Assembly (NCBI GenBank): GCA_021018995.1
Contig: CM037597.1
Span: 34,846,936 to 34,910,935, forward strand
From: Chloranthus sessilifolius
Taxonomy: Eukaryota > Streptophyta > Magnoliopsida > Chloranthales > Chloranthaceae
Length of the DNA: 64,000 nt
Direction: 5' to 3'
The translations under genes and the position numbers were made by a program. A model generated the notes under the pieces. The model saw nothing but the letters and a program-made list of their open reading frames with translations. It ran no database searches and had not been told where the DNA came from. Of this stretch, positions 33,988 through 43,691 are shown piece after piece; the first letter of the stretch is position 1; each line of letters opens with the position of its first letter.

Positions 33988-36070
33988 TATTAAGTGGTGA
34001 AAAATGCCACTTTTCACCCTATAACCTGACCATTGATAGACCTGTGAGCACACTAATAAGCTCTTGGCAATTACATTTTGTAGACAGCAATAAAAGAAGG
34101 TACTAATACAGAAAACCACTTAAGAATGCTTAAAAAGGAGCTATCTCTCAGCACAGGACAAACCTAGTAATATCACACCAGAGGGTAGCACATCACTGGA
34201 CCCTTGGAGCGCGTGGCTACAGCAGGGCAAGGCGAAGGAAGTGAAAACAGGCTGAGAACGTCCTATCGATTGGTCACCTGAAGACGTCAATAGGAGCTGA
34301 AAGCAAAGAAAGGAAGAATTCATGCAGTTGAAGAGGTCTTCGATAGGATCTGAACGCAGAAGAAGGACGAATTCATGTGGATTAAGGAGTTTGATAGGAT
34401 CTCAAAACCTATCGAGCAACTGAAAGGAAAGAAGAAACCATCTTATCGAAGACCTGCCTGAAGAGTGAAAGGAACCTATCGAATGGTTTCTTGAACCTAT
34501 CGAGATGAGAATGCTAGAACAGAACCTGTCGAAGGGTTATTGAGCCTTTCGATAAGACTGAAAGCAAACCTATCGAAATGGTTTTCCAACCTGTCGAATA
34601 CTCCAAACCAAGGACTGAGAAGGCTGGAACTCCAAGCGAAGATTCATCCTATCGAAACCTATCGAACAAAACTGAGAACCTAGCGAAAGGACCAAAATGC
34701 TCGATTCCAGCCTGTCGAAAGCTTCCTGAACCTATCGAAATCATGTGCAGAACTTCTCAGAAATTCAGTTGAACACACGTTGTACTTCAGTGACCCGCTG
34801 CACGCAACCCGAGGCACTTGGTGATCGACACAACGGTTCCAGAAGATGCCCTAGAAAGCCCTAACCAACCCACGTGTTTTAACATAACTCTAACAAACTC
34901 TGACGACCTTCTAGAAGGAATTTTTGGCAGGAAAAACAGAGGAAGCTATATATAAAGATCCCCAATTGCCATTGGGGGGGATCGAGATCTGAGCCAAATT
35001 TTGGAGATTAGCGCCTGCAGAGCAATTCTATTTCCCTCCTTTAGCCCAACCATGGTTGGCTAAGTTCCTTGGAGTAGCGAGGAGCGAAGTTAGATCTATA
35101 TTTGGGTGAGGTTAAGAGTGCTATTGTAGGTTCCTAGCTGCACAGACTACAGATCTGAGAGTATTTCCATTGTAAAGTGACCTTGTTTGCAATGATAATG
35201 CTATTTTTAATGCTTTAATTAGATTTAAATTTCCTTTGGTTCCATTTGGTGATCGATCGGATTTGTGTAGAGGAGTTGTAGATCAGCTCACCCACTTAAC
35301 TGATAGACCTCTTCGATACCATCTGATCTCCTCAAGATCGATGCTCTGTGATTCCTTGAGTGTGATGCAGGAATTACAGATCGTAGTGGTTTTAATTATT
35401 CTAATTTAGGCTCTGGCTTTGTAGGAGATCCCTAGGATGGTCTGTGACCATTAAAGTGGACAGATCATAACCTTAAGATAAATCTAAGCTCAGGCCTCAA
35501 TTGGATTCATCTGTTGCAATCCATGGATTTGATCAAGTCTATAGGATGGTCTGTGACCATTAAAGTGGATAGATCATAGCCTTAAGACCAGGTGGATCCT
35601 GTGATCTGGAGTGGAATTTATACCCTGCAGCTGTGCTTATAGCCAGCGAGGGAATTGTGTGCTCTGAACCTCTGTAGCATGATTAATTGAATCTGATTTC
35701 AGTGAAAACCAACCTCCAAGCTACTCTTCTCCATTTTCTGCATTTTTACTCTTTTCCCCTGCAAGATCTAAGCTCCTAAACTCGATCCAATTTAGCTTAT
35801 GTTTAATTGTAGCTTAGTTTAAGTAACAATCCATTCCAAAACTCTCCCCTGTCTTTTAGCTAAATTAGTAATAGTTAGGATGCCAGATCTGACACAGATA
35901 TGAAGATTTGTCATATTTCTAAACAACCTCCCTGTGGACATTACCTTACTCACCATTCTTTTAAAGATTGCTACAACAGATCCTGAATACTTGCAGGCCT
36001 GTATGAGTGTGTCTGCCTAGTTTTATTGATGATTTTAGACCTCATTTGAGGGAAGGCAAACACCCCAACA
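33988..36070 (+). repeat. 3' LTR of element C
   Basis: 2083 bp, collinear with 23429-25519, starting TATTAAGTGG and ending CCCCAACA. It contains the motif array (34260-34745), TATA (about 34947) and both hairpins (35437 and 35546). Followed by AGATG, the probable target duplication of AGACG at 23424. Confidence 0.92.
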
Positions 36071-36075
36071 AGATG

Positions 36076-36850
36076 GTTTAGATTTGAATTTCAATTGATT
36101 GAATCTAACAATTCAATCGATTGAGATTAAGGAATGATATTTTTGTACAGGGCTCATAAATAACACGCCATTTTTGTAATCAACCGTCAGGTGCATACTC
36201 AAATCAATCAATTGAATTGTCAGAGTCAATCGATTGGCATTAGTATAGCAACGCATCGTATGTGCAATTTCAAAGACATGATGCTTAACACTTTTGGGAC
36301 ACACGGGATGGTCAGACTGTTCATAATGTCAATCGATTGAAATTTTAAATCGTTCGATTGACTTCAATGATGCGCCGATTTGAAAGTCGGTTGAAAAGAC
36401 GCAGTTAAGTCGCTTGGGAGATAGAACCGTCAGATACATTGTAATGTCAATCGATTGAAATAGGTTAATCAATCGATTGACATTAATACATGCAAACATG
36501 AATGACAACTGAAAAGACATGAGGAATGATTCTTGGCTATCGGGTATTGTGATTCTCAATCGATTGACATGCAATTGATTGATAGAGAGGTGCGCATGTG
36601 CATTTCCATCAATCTATTAAAAGGATTGTCACATCAATAGATTGGGGAGGAATTAACCATTTTGCAGCACGAGACACATTCACAGCATTCGATCGATTGA
36701 GTTGATTTCCAAATCAATCGATCGAGGTGCAAGTTCCTAGTCTAGTTATGGAAATTACTTTTCATGGTCAATCCATTGATTAAGGAAAATCAATCGATTG
36801 ACCTAGACACACTTATCCTATGACACAAAAGAAAGAACAAAATTAATACA
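36076..36850. repeat. Iterated CAATCGATTGA motif array, element D spacer
   Basis: About eight exact or one-off CAATCGATTGA palindromes and as many weaker forms (CAATTGATTGA, CGATCGATTGA, CAATCTATT) are spread over 750 bases at about 30-60 base spacing. There is no gene here. The array ends about 120 bases before the end of pol. Confidence 0.85.
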
Positions 36851-36967
36851 TACCAAAATCTAATTAACTGGGTTGCCTCCTAGGAAGCACAGAGTTTAAA
36901 CGTCGACAGCTCGACCATTCAATTTTCAATTCTTTGGATCAATGAATTCTGTTGATTCAATCAACAA

Positions 36968-38028
36968 CTAGGTCTTTGGCTTGAACATTGGCTTAAGGCG
37001 CTGACCATTGACCTTCAATATCCGATTGTCCTTCATATCTCGAATCTCCGTCGTACCGTGCTCAGAGGTAGAGATGATCTGAAAAGGTCCTTCCCATCTT
37101 GATCACAATTTTCTTGGATGGAATTTTAACTTCGAATTAAAGAGCCATACATTTTGGCCCGAATGAAATACTTTCCTGAAAATTAACCGATCATGTAGGT
37201 TCTTGGACCGTTCTTTGTACAATTTTGAGTTTTCATACGCATTGTGGCGTAATTCCTCGAGCTCGCTTAATTGTAAGCATCGATTTGATCCAGCCACCGG
37301 CATGTTGAAATTAAACTGCTTGATTGCCCAGAACACCTTGTGTTCTAATTCAATTGGGAGATAGCAAGCCTTCCCAAACACAAGCCTAAAGGGAGACATT
37401 CCTATCGATGTTTTAAATGTTATTCTGTATGCCCAGAGAGCATCAGAGAGCCGAAGAGACAAATCCTTTCTGTCCGAACGAACAATTTTTTCCAGTATCT
37501 GTTTGACTTCACGGTTGGTGACCTCGACTTGGTCACTTGTTTGCGGATGATACGGCGTTTCCACTTTGTGAGTGACACCATATTTCTTCATTAATATCGT
37601 AAAATAGTGGTTGCAAAAGTGCAATCCACCATCGTTGATGATGGCCCGAGGTGCCCCAAATTGATTAAATACATTCTCTTTCAGAAATTTTACCACCACC
37701 TTGTGGTCGTTCGATCGCGTTGCTACAGCTTCCACCCACTTAGACACATAGTCTACAGTGACCAAGATATAAACATGCCCAAAAGATGGGGGAATGGTCC
37801 CATAAAATTGATTCCCCGGACATCAAATACTTCAACAACTAAAATTAGGTACAGTGGCATCATATCTCGTTTAGAAATATTTCCTAATTTCTGGCATTGT
37901 ATGCATTCTTTGGAGTGGGTCATCGCATCACGAAAGATCGTAGGCCAATAAAATCCACTTTGAAAAAATTTTAAGGCGGTTTTTCTTCCAAAATGCCCTC
38001 CACACGCTCCCGAGTGACAAAATTTCAT
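36968..38028 (-). pseudogene. Element D integrase
   Basis: The HHCC region shows ACGGHFGRKTALKFFQSGFY and CIQCQKL (about 37880-38000). The core has GINFMGPF, with Asn for the first catalytic Asp, INDGGLHF with the second Asp, and DQVEVTNREVK with the Glu kept. [27 protein letters not shown] follows. The C-terminus runs through IISTSEHGTTEIRDMKDN to a stop at 36968. Frames change near 37750 and 37103. Inactive as it stands. Confidence 0.83.
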
Positions 38029-39435
38029 GATGCTTGACTATTCCTTCCGACACACATCATCGGATTACCTGGTCTGAGAAAAATTTAAACAAATGTGGGT
38101 CATCCCAGAAGTAGTATTTCACTTAGGAGAAAAACAAATTTTTATCATTTCTACTCCACTGTAAAGGGATTTGCCCGGTGACCATGTAATTGACGATGTT
38201 TGCGTACCAAGGAGTTCTATTTGGAGCCGCATGGATAGCCATCAATTGTTCATCAGGAAAAAAATCTCGAATATGTTCTACAGAGGATGTTTCTTCAAGA
38301 AGTATACGAGATAAGTGATCTACAACCACATTTTCAACTCCTTTTTTGTCTCGTATATTAAAATTGAATTCCTGCAATAGTAGAATCCATCGGATCAACC
38401 TCGGTTTCATATCCTTCTTCGACAACAGGTACTTTAATGTTGAATGATCTGAAAAGACTACAATCTTAGACCCAAGCAAGTATGAATGGAATTTGTCCAG
38501 TGCGTAAACTACAGCCAATAATTCTTTCTCCATGGTGGTGTAGTTTAATTATGCATCGATCAATATTTTACTTGCATAATAGATTACATGAGGTAATTTA
38601 TCTATTCGTTGGCCTAGCGCAGCACCAATTGCGTAATATGAGGCATCACACATAATCTCGAAAGGCAGTGAATAGTCTGGTGGTTTGATTATGGGAGCAT
38701 TCGATAGCAATTCTCGTAACTTCACAAAAGCCTTCATACCTACATCAGCGAAGTTCAACCGGACATTCTTCCCCAACATGTTACACAACGGCTTAGCCAC
38801 CTTGCTAAAATCCTTGATAAATCTCCTGTAGAAACCTGCATGCCCCAAAAATAATCGTATTTGACAAACAGTCTTCAGGGGTCGCAAATTGGCGATCAAA
38901 TCAACCTTCGCCCTGTCGAATTTGAGTCCTTTCTTGGATACGATGTGCCCCAAGACAATTCCTTGTTGAACCATAAAATGGCTCTTTTCCTAGCTTAAGA
39001 TGAGATTAGATTCTTCACAGCGTTGTAGCACTTGTGTCGAGTGATGCAGACACATTTCAAAGGTCTTCCCAAAGAGTAAGAGGCCGTCTATGAATACGTC
39101 GATGAATTTATCAACCATATCGGAGAATATGGCTAACATACAACGCTGAAAAGTGGTAGGTGCATTGCAAAGACCGAATGGCATTGTACGATATGTAAAT
39201 TTGCCATACGGGCAAGTAAAAGTTGTCTTTTCTTGGTCTACAAAAATACTAGCACTTGGTTGTACCCAGAATATCCATCAAGAAAGCAATAAAATTATTA
39301 TCCTGCCAAGTTTTTAAGAATTTGATCAATAAAAGGAAGGTGAAAGTGATCCTTCCTTGTGGCGGCATTTAATTTACGTTAATCGATTCTCATGTGGGCA
39401 TCAATTCTCCTATGCAACCATAGAATTTTTTATGA
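38029..39435 (-). pseudogene. Element D reverse transcriptase (3' part) and RNase H
   Basis: The RT segment shows MPFGLCNAPTTFQRCM and then FIDGLLLFG at the catalytic box, where FMDDFS is expected, so the second Asp is lost (38990-39184). Upstream, CID-RKLNAATRKDHFHLPFIDQIL (about 39300-39390) is readable with a stop inside and a small deletion. RNase H (38123-38974) shows [27 protein letters not shown] and [11 protein letters not shown]. The RT start, protease and linker are missing, removed at the junction with E. Confidence 0.82.
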
Positions 39436-40120
39436 TCTCATCGCGACGATGCACACTCCCTAAATGATATAGATTCACCACTCGAAGCTTTTGGTGTCCC
39501 AAGAAACCTAAATCAATTTTATAAGCACCGAAGTGCCAAAAATGTGACTCTGATTCACTGGTCTACGCCAAAGGCTCTTGGGTAGGGGCTTCGATTATTG
39601 ATCGGGAAGGTGTTAAGCACCCGATCAACCCGCTCTAAAGCGGTCTCTACTTATGGCCAAAATAAAAAGAGCACTTCCACTTTTCCCTAAGGCACTTGGA
39701 TCCTATTTGTCCCCCTCCGCACTTGCCGAGATTTCGACGGTGTAACGGCACAAATTAGAGGATAGGAGAAAAGATAAGATGGTAGAGGAGTAGAGGGGAG
39801 AGCCAGAGCTCTCGGGCCCTTGTAGCACCAGTGTATTCCTTCGCATGAGGGCGCTTTGGTGAGCTTCTGATAGCTTGGATGATGGAATAGGGGGATTCTC
39901 ACCTCTAAAGCTTGCTAGCAAAGGGGTAGGAGAGGAGGGCTAGGGGGTATCTCTCACCTAAACTAAGAGACCTATGGTGGAATATAAGGCTCAAATGAAG
40001 TTTTGAAATTCTGGAATTTGTATGAAGAAAAGGTGCACCAAAGGGGAGGAAAGCTCTCTCTCTTAATCTCTTCTCTCTTAGGAATTTTTTTCAAGCCTTT
40101 GTAAAGGGAGGGGTGCCTCT

Positions 40121-40130
40121 CTATTTATAG
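40121..40130 (-). promoter_or_regulatory. Probable TATA box of the E LTR
   Basis: On the minus strand this reads CTATAAATAG, followed by a CTCTCCCTTT-like context. It supports the assignment of this region as a minus-strand LTR. Confidence 0.5.
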
Positions 40131-40410
40131 GAAAAGAGAGGGTTAGGGGGGTTCTTAGAGGCTAATTAGGGTTAGCAATTAGGTAATCCTAGCATCTAAA
40201 GTTTTCTAGGATTTCAAAGGTTTATAAAAGTGGGCAATGGTCATCAATGGTAGATGATAGGTTGATATTTCAAATGACCAAAGGGTTGCAAATAGGGTAA
40301 GCATGGGTGCAACAGTCCTAATGAAACCCATCCTACACTTTGAGATGGTCAACAAGTAAAACCCCAAAAGTAAAATTTGAGCTAAAAACCCACAGTTACT
40401 GTAGCTAAGC

Positions 40411-40560
40411 CTGGCACATGTATTAGATGCACCAGGCAAAAATACAGTCTCTGAAAGTTCAAAGCTCGCGGGGGGACCCACTGGTGCTTGGTGCAACTAT
40501 TAGTTGTGCCAGGCCATTTCTGGGGAGAAATGGCTTGGCTCAAGTATTACTTGTGCCAAG
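40411..40560. repeat. E hairpin motif, three copies in the probable LTR
   Basis: About 27-base imperfect palindromes at 40411, 40487 and 40534. Arms are of the type TGGTGCA and TGCACCAGG around a core TATTA. The last two start 47 bases apart, the same pair spacing seen at 42264/42312 and 46519/46566. Confidence 0.7.
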
Positions 40561-41559
40561 TACACAGGAGTTTCTCGTGAAGTTCTCGCGTGGTTGAAGG
40601 CAGACCTCGCGAGGTTCCAATGTTGCCCATTTTTGTGCCCAAGCTATGGATCACCGTAACTTTTGATGCGTAACTCGAATCGAGGCAATTCTTGGCTTAT
40701 TGGAAAGAAGGAAACCTCTACTTTTCAATGGTATATGATCTAATCTCAGTAGAGGTCTCTACCAGCTCTAGTTCATCTCTCTATAACCACTGCCCGGAAG
40801 GATTAACTATGAGTCCGGAGGGGTTTCTAAAGGTTGGGATTGGTTCCTAAAGGTTTAGGGAGGGTTTATAAGGATCTGGGGTGATTCCTAAGGGTTCGAA
40901 TAATGCTATCGGAAGCTCAAAGGTGCGCCTCTCTCCAAGTATGTTTCGATCGAGCCTTGGGCCAAATTTGAGTGTCTATAAATGCCCCTCTTTAGTATCC
41001 GATCACTAATGATCGAACGCCAAAGATAAGAGACATCTGAAGAGGCCCAAGGCATCACTGACGAGTCCGTTGTATTCAGAATGAACCTCAAATATCATAT
41101 GATAACATGGTGAGTAAACGAAAGCCCTGTATGTCGGGAAAAACGTCTGTTTCTCAAGGTTATCGGTCCCCAAGCGCTTAGCGACATTACTGGGCATAAC
41201 CGAGATGAGCGAGTTGCGAAAGCCCAATATGCTGGAAAAAATATTCGCTTCTCGAGATGATTGAAGTTGTTTGATGTTAAAGTTTCATTCTGAATCCAAC
41301 AGCTCCGTAAGTGAGAGGGTGATCGACTCGTACTTAAAGATAAGCGCGAAGCAACTACGCGAAGGTCCACAGTTTGTGTCCAATCATGTGAGGCGTTAAT
41401 TACCCCATTTGACCGGCCACGGGTGTCCCTGCGTGAAGCAAGGTTTGAGGTCTTTGGGCGAACCCATCGGTCTCAAAATTGATATAGCACAACTACCCAA
41501 GTGGAGCGAATAAATGTCACAAAGCTTTTTGGGAGTACATGCTGTTTTTTGTTATTATT

Positions 41560-42066
41560 TTATGTAGAATTTTTTGTTATTTTATGTGGAGATTTTTTTT
41601 ATTTTATGTGGATTTTTATATGGGATTTTTTAATAATTTCATGTGGATTATTATATGGGATTTTGTGTGATTTCATGTGGATTTATGCATGGGATTTTTT
41701 GTGATTTTATGTGGATTTATGCATGGGATTTTTTGTGATTTTTTGGGGATTTATGCATGGGATATTTTGTGATTTTATGGGGATTTATGCATGGGATTTT
41801 TTCTGATGTTATGGGGATTTATGCATGGGATTTATTGTGATTTTATGGGGATTTATGCATGGGATTTTTTGTGATTTTATGGGGATTTTAACATGGGATT
41901 TTTTTGTGATTTTATGGGGATTTATGCATGGGATTTTTGTGATTTTATGGGGATTTATGCATGGGATTTTTTGTGATTTTATGGGGATTTTTACATGGGA
42001 TTTTTTGTGATTTTATGGGGATTTATGCATGGGATTTTTTGTGATTTTATGGGGATTTATGTTGTT
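41560..42066. repeat. 34-bp minisatellite in fragment E
   Basis: Tandem repeats of a 34-base unit built from TTTATGCATGGGATTTTTTG and TGATTTTATGGGGA, about 14 copies, with early diverged copies (ATGTGGATTTATATG) at the low end. It lies between the probable LTR and the extra genes, where Tat/Ogre elements are known to carry hypervariable 3' tandem repeats. Confidence 0.85.
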
Positions 42067-42263
42067 CGGGATTTTAACCAAGCTCACCGATCCGGAACCA
42101 TTTATTTTAGCACAGCTGCTCGAGTAGGTCAAATGGAGATCGACGCGCTGTTTAGGGAGGCATGTGCACCTCGGATAAGTCCAAGGAAGACTAGGCTTGG
42201 TTTGTGCAACACACCAGCCAAGCCAAAAGAGGGGGGGCAGGGGTAGTCTGGCCAAAAAAAACA

Positions 42264-42338
42264 GCCTAGCGCATCTATTAGTTGCGCCAGGCAAAAACGG
42301 GGCCAAAATGGCTTGGCGCGTGTATTAGTTGCGCTAAG
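42264..42338. repeat. E hairpin motif, second pair
   Basis: Two copies at 42264 and 42312, arms GCGCAT and TTGCGCCAGG around TATTA. They start 48 bases apart and lie between the minisatellite and the PMD gene. Confidence 0.7.
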
Positions 42339-42724
42339 TAAACTTGGGGGAGGTTTAAACACCCGAACTCGAGCCAAAGGGGTTTTTCTCCTTTTTTTCA
42401 AAATTTTCTCTCTCTCCCTCTCTAAACCGAAGCAGGACTCCTTCCTAGGGTTCCCTCAGATCGATCCCAAGCGTGCTTCATTATCGGTGTTCACTCGCGC
42501 CGATTAAACACCCACTCTATGCCGAATCAAGGACCTAATTTCTTTTGAAAGTAATCACTTTAAACCCATCTTTATTTGATTTTTCTTGAAATCTTTTGCA
42601 ATGTGGTTATAATTTCTTGCTTTTCTAGATGATAAATGAAGGATATTTCTTGCAAGTGTGATTATCCATGATTGGTTTGATCTTATTCCGTACAAATGAT
42701 GCCCTATTTTCCTCTCTTTTTTCT

Positions 42725-42730
42725 TGAGTT

Positions 42731-42800
<70 letters not shown>

Positions 42801-43510
42801 TTTTCTTTTAATTAGGGTATTCCTTCTCTTTTTTTTATTTTTTGATTGGATAAATGCTCACACATGTATTTTTTTATTTGATTTTGACTTTTTGATGATT
42901 ATTTTTTTGGATTTTTGGTTGCATATATATATATATATATTTGGATCTTTTTGGTTACATAAATGCACACACACACATATATATGTGTTGTTTGTTGTTG
43001 TTTTTTTTGGATTTTTTGGCTGCATAAATGCACACATATTTTTTTTTGGTTGGATTTGCTTTTTTTGCTTTCTTTTTTTTGGATATATTTTATTTTATGG
43101 CACAAATGCATATGTATGTATTATTATTATTTTTTGGATTTTTTGATGGCACAAATGCATATGTACATATTATTATTATTTTGATTGGATTTGCTTTTTC
43201 GGATTTTTTTGATGGCACAAATGCAAATGTATGTATTATTATTTTTTATTAGATTTGCTTTTTTTGGATTTTTTGATGGCACAAATGCATATGTATGGAT
43301 TATTATTGCTTTTTTTTATTTTTTTGATGGCACAAATGCATGTATGGATTATTATTGCTTTTTTTTTTTTTTTTTTGATGGCACAAATGCATGTGTGGAT
43401 TATTAGTGCTTTTTTTGATTTTTTTGATGGCACAAATGCATATGTATGGATTATTATTGTTTTTTTTTTTTTTTTGATGGCACAAATGCATATGTATGGA
43501 TTTTTGTTTT
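42725..43510. repeat. Microsatellite and second minisatellite upstream of the PMD gene
   Basis: A TTA run then (AT)n at 42728-42782 and long T runs lead into tandem copies, roughly 50-60 bases each, of a unit containing GATGGCACAAATGCATATGT and ATTATTATT plus T runs. About eight good copies lie at 43085-43505 and weaker ones upstream from 42840. No real gene: frames here are low-complexity Ile/Tyr/Phe translations. It may be a transcribed 5' region of the following gene, as GTTGTCTCAG at 43681 looks like a 3' splice site. Confidence 0.8.
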
Positions 43511-43691
43511 TGTGTTGTTTTTGTTCTCTCCTCTTTTTGAAAATGCGAATGATTTGATGATGATTTTTCTTTGAAAATGATGATGATGATTAGGAAAGAA
43601 AAAGGTCCTATTTACCTCCCTGCCAGCCTGTTTGGCAAATGATTTCTTGCTACAGATGTGACCTGATTTTATTGCTTGTTGTTGTCTCAGA

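Larger units (their letters stand above)
23429..36070 (+). mobile_element. Element C: two-LTR gag plus extra-gene retrotransposon lacking RT and integrase
   Basis: Plus-strand order: 5' LTR (23429-25519), primer site (25526-25543), gag, protease, about 150 bases that join the post-protease linker to a pol C-terminal tail, a motif-rich spacer, the extra gene (29298-32157), an internal polypurine-like tract, noncoding 3' region, polypurine tract and 3' LTR (33988-36070). Flanks are AGACG (23424-23428) and AGATG (36071-36075), a 4 of 5 match to a target duplication. No RT, RNase H or integrase motif is present in any frame, so it could only have moved with proteins from a relative. Confidence 0.88.
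36071..39435 (-). mobile_element. Element D, middle piece: Athila-like retrotransposon
   Basis: Continuation of element D between the insertion of C (left) and fragment E (right). On the minus strand it carries the end of RT, RNase H, integrase and the spacer before the extra gene found at 22725-23428. The order and the CAATCGATTGA motif link it to the gag/LTR piece at 54717-57533, which has the same motif. The right boundary near 39435 is approximate, since RT homology fades between 39390 and 39440. Confidence 0.75.
39436..41491 (-). repeat. Probable 3' LTR of fragment E
   Basis: The low-coordinate end contains the AAGGTGTTAAGCACCCGATC-type block (about 39608) that I associate with Ogre-like LTRs, and a minus-strand TATA box at 40121. 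The high end is proposed at 41491, where the minus strand would begin TGTGCTATATC. No second copy exists in the window, so the ends cannot be confirmed. A diverged direct repeat of about 55 bp lies at 41102-41160 and 41207-41265. Confidence 0.4.

Noticed and set aside
41040-41125. Hammerhead-ribozyme-like CTGACGAGTCCG near 41058, with CGAAA further on
   Set aside because: The core should read CUGANGA then a short stem II and GAAA; here the CGAAA is about 50 bases away, no matching stem II is seen and no GUC cleavage site is placed correctly.
41560-42066. CRISPR-like regular repeats
   Set aside because: The repeats are directly tandem without unique spacers; this is a eukaryotic minisatellite.
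42724-43557. Hydrophobic frames that look like membrane proteins
   Set aside because: They are translations of (AT)n, T runs and the minisatellite; several frames give the same low-complexity output.
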